DNA of 64,000 nucleotides from the NCBI GenBank assembly GCA_964014735.1, contig CAXHBH010000004.1:41930-105929 (forward strand), written 5' to 3'. Shown piece after piece: positions 62,199-64,000 of this stretch (position 1 is the first letter of the stretch; every line of letters starts with the position of its first letter). The DNA comes from UBA7446 sp964014735. Lineage in GTDB: Bacteria; Bacteroidota; Bacteroidia; Flavobacteriales; Flavobacteriaceae. The notes under the pieces were generated by a model, which saw only the letters and a program-made list of their open reading frames with translations, was not told the DNA's origin and searched no databases. A program made the translations under genes and the position numbers.

Positions 62199-62971
62199 AA
62201 ACTGCATTACATATCCTTAAAGTTGGAGGTCATTTGGTCAACGATGGTGATGCACTTGAGGAGGTGCTCACTGCCTTTACCGGTTTAAGAGGAGTCAAAC
62301 TTCTAGTACACGGGGGTGGAAGACACGCAACTGCACTCGCAAAAAAATTAGGGATATCCCCCAAAATGGTTGATGGCAGACGCATAACAGATGCGGCCAT
62401 GCTCGAAGTAGCTGTGATGAGCTATGCAGGTTTGTCTAACAAAAAAATCGTCTCACAACTGCAAATGCAAGGCGTGAATGCTGTTGGCTTAACAGGAGCA
62501 GACGGGAACTGCATTGAATCAGTAAAAAGACCTGTAACGGACATTGACTATGGTTTTGCAGGTAATATTACGCAAGTAAATACAGCGGTACTTGCATCTC
62601 TAACAGCACAAAACTTTGTTCCTGTGCTTTGTGCGATTACACACGACAAAAATGGGCAACTGCTCAACACCAATGCAGATACCATAGCTGCGCAAGTAGC
62701 TAAGGCTATGACCGAGGAGTATGATGTTACACTATTCTATTGCTTTGAACACGCTGGTGTTCTAAAAGACATAAATAAACCGGAGCATGTCATCAGTAAA
62801 TTGTCCAAAGAAGCAGCCGAAACCTATACCAAAGCAGGAGTTATCCATCAAGGGATGGTACCCAAATTACACAACGGCTTTGACGCATTAGAAAACGGTG
62901 TTAAAGAGGTGGTTATTAGTAATATTGCTGCTCTCTTAGACATAAACGCACCCAAAACCACATTGATATGA
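62195..62971 (+). CDS. argB: Acetylglutamate kinase
   Basis: Phosphorylates N-acylglutamate. 258 residues. HILKVGGHLV, LLVHGGGRHATALAKKLGI, VDGRRITDAAMLEVAVM and NTNADTIAAQVAKAM are conserved. The start is GTG 62195 overlapping the argF' stop. The form lacks the extra N-terminal helix of arginine-inhibited hexameric kinases, so feedback at this step may be absent. Confidence 0.95.
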   Translation: MKTALHILKVGGHLVNDGDALEEVLTAFTGLRGVKLLVHGGGRHATALAKKLGISPKMVDGRRITDAAMLEVAVMSYAGLSNKKIVSQLQMQGVNAVGLTGADGNCIESVKRPVTDIDYGFAGNITQVNTAVLASLTAQNFVPVLCAITHDKNGQLLNTNADTIAAQVAKAMTEEYDVTLFYCFEHAGVLKDINKPEHVISKLSKEAAETYTKAGVIHQGMVPKLHNGFDALENGVKEVVISNIAALLDINAPKTTLI

Positions 62972-64000
62972 GTCGAATTGAAGAACTACAACAAGAGGCT
63001 ATCGAATTGCTTCAAGGCCTTATCAAAACCCCTTCCCTTTCCAGTGAAGAGGATCAAACGGCTGCCCTTATTAAAAAGTGGCTAGAGAAACACGGTGTTA
63101 GCTGTAAACAGCAACGAAACAACGTCTATGCCATAAACAAGCACGAAGACCCATCGAAACCTTATTTGCTTCTCAACTCTCATCACGATACCGTATTACC
63201 CAACAGTGGCTATACCCGAGACCCTTATAGAGCCGCCATTGAAGACGGAAAATTATACGGTTTGGGTAGCAATGATGCTGGTGGTGCCTTGGTGTGCCTT
63301 TTGGCCACCTTTGTCTATTTCTATGAACAAGAAAACATGGCATACAACTTGGTTGTTGCCGCTACCGCAGAAGAAGAAACTTCAGGAAATTATGGGTTAA
63401 ATAGCTTATTAAAAACCCTACCCAACATAGACACCGCCATTGTGGGAGAACCCACACAAATGCATCTGGCCGTGGCTGAAAAGGGATTGGTGGTTTTTGA
63501 TGCAATCATATCCGGAACTGCAAGTCATGCAGCACATCCCAACACAGACAATCCCATATATAAAATCGGAAAGGTAATTGACTGGTTCCAAAAACTGGAA
63601 TTTGACCGTGTTTCAGATGCTCTCGGACCTGTAAAGCTAACGGTTACTCAAATAAGTGCGGGCAAACAGCACAATGCAGTTCCAGCTGATGTGCATCTTG
63701 TAATAGATGTACGCGTAAATGATTTATATACCAATGCGGAGATTGTGCAAATCCTAAAAGCAGCACCTTGTAAAATAATGGCGCGTTCGTTGCGATTGGG
63801 TTCTTCTTCAGTTCCTATGGAACATACATTGGTAGAGGCCGGTATAGCCGCAGGAAGAAACACCTATGGCTCACCTACACTGTCCGACCAATCAGCGCTA
63901 ACATGTGACTCTTTAAAACTAGGTCCTGGTGATTCGTTGCGTTCGCATACAGCAAATGAATTTATTTACGTCAACGAAATTGAAGAAGCAATACCGTTGT
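62968..64000 (+). CDS. argE: M20-family deacylase ArgE, right-truncated
   Basis: Starts at ATG 62968 (overlapping the argB stop) and runs off the right edge, with 344 codons visible. LLLNSHHDTVLPNSG (zinc His and Asp), GSNDAGGALVCLL, VVAATAEEETSG (catalytic and metal Glu) and SHAAHPNTDNPIY are the zinc peptidase signatures. It removes the N-acyl group, giving ornithine or citrulline depending on the order. It is the last gene seen in the operon; argH may follow outside. Confidence 0.93.
   Translation, partial: MSRIEELQQEAIELLQGLIKTPSLSSEEDQTAALIKKWLEKHGVSCKQQRNNVYAINKHEDPSKPYLLLNSHHDTVLPNSGYTRDPYRAAIEDGKLYGLGSNDAGGALVCLLATFVYFYEQENMAYNLVVAATAEEETSGNYGLNSLLKTLPNIDTAIVGEPTQMHLAVAEKGLVVFDAIISGTASHAAHPNTDNPIYKIGKVIDWFQKLEFDRVSDALGPVKLTVTQISAGKQHNAVPADVHLVIDVRVNDLYTNAEIVQILKAAPCKIMARSLRLGSSSVPMEHTLVEAGIAAGRNTYGSPTLSDQSALTCDSLKLGPGDSLRSHTANEFIYVNEIEEAIPL

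Noticed and set aside
1..64000. Search for CRISPR arrays, insertion sequences, prophage genes, restriction or toxin-antitoxin systems, tRNA and rRNA
   Set aside because: No regularly spaced repeats, transposase or integrase motifs, phage structural genes, or tRNA cloverleaf sequences seen by eye; only the SRP RNA was found among structured RNAs.

Overview
The window is a gene-dense, AT-rich piece of a chromosome from Bacteroidota, almost certainly the family Flavobacteriaceae. The evidence is threefold. The protein families are typical of that group (YfhO-type membrane protein, CarboxypepD-plug outer-membrane receptor, PhoH-purC pair, DnaQ/GIY-YIG fusion, N-acylornithine-type arginine operon). 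Sixteen copies of the Bacteroidota -7 promoter box TAnnTTTG lie in front of genes. Purine-rich ribosome binding sites are largely absent. I see no mobile element, prophage, CRISPR array, defence island, rRNA or tRNA. The compactness (most convergent neighbours share their stop codons) suggests a streamlined, possibly marine, free-living organism; that habitat is inference only.

Layout. 1-4.2 kb: left-truncated endonuclease III (nth), a 46-residue small gene, an ECF-type sigma factor and uvrA. 4.2-9.3 kb: a minus-strand envelope-glycan operon (YfhO-like protein, family 4 glycosyltransferase, flippase). 9.4-13.0 kb: outer-membrane protein, acetyltransferase-like protein and mnmE. 13.1-16.9 kb: TonB-type outer-membrane receptor with a candidate operator and leader ORF, a small Cys-containing lipoprotein and an OmpA-family lipoprotein. 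17-24 kb: uvrD, recG, pheT. 24-28 kb: small membrane and DUF2007 proteins, ABC-F ATPase, transaldolase, an SDR dehydrogenase and the SRP RNA gene (ffs). 28-41 kb: glutaminyl cyclase-like and beta-helix lipoproteins, glyA, smpB, pcm, an oxidoreductase-yggS-exonuclease-miaA operon, phoH-purC, SAM hydrolase, dnaN. 41-49.5 kb: GapN-like dehydrogenase and an ilvD-ilvB-ilvN-ilvC-ilvA operon. 49.7-56.4 kb: an aldehyde dehydrogenase, a comM remnant, a flavin reductase and pabB-tilS-dsbD. 56.4-64 kb: arginine operon (GNAT, argG, argC, proC-like, argD, argF', argB, argE), cut by the right edge.

How the genes work together. Two amino-acid operons are nearly complete: ilvDBNC plus ilvA makes isoleucine and valine, and the arg operon runs from glutamate through acylated intermediates to argininosuccinate. 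The repair set (nth, uvrA, uvrD, recG, DnaQ/GIY-YIG nuclease), translation and tRNA modification genes (mnmE, miaA, tilS, pheT, smpB, ffs) and replication (dnaN) make this core chromosome rather than an island.

I did not find a new multi-gene system. The points most worth a second look are: a comM gene reduced to its first ~83 and last ~16 codons by an in-frame internal deletion; promoter boxes 3-5 nt before start codons, implying leaderless mRNAs, calibrated by the SRP RNA gene in the same window; a serine at the residue of ArgF' known to choose between acetyl- and succinyl-ornithine; an ABC-F protein with only one complete composite ATP site; and stop-codon sharing at convergent gene ends. 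No gene-free stretch exceeds 300 bases; the longest (13013-13237, 49472-49677, 56370-56594) are described in the feature list.
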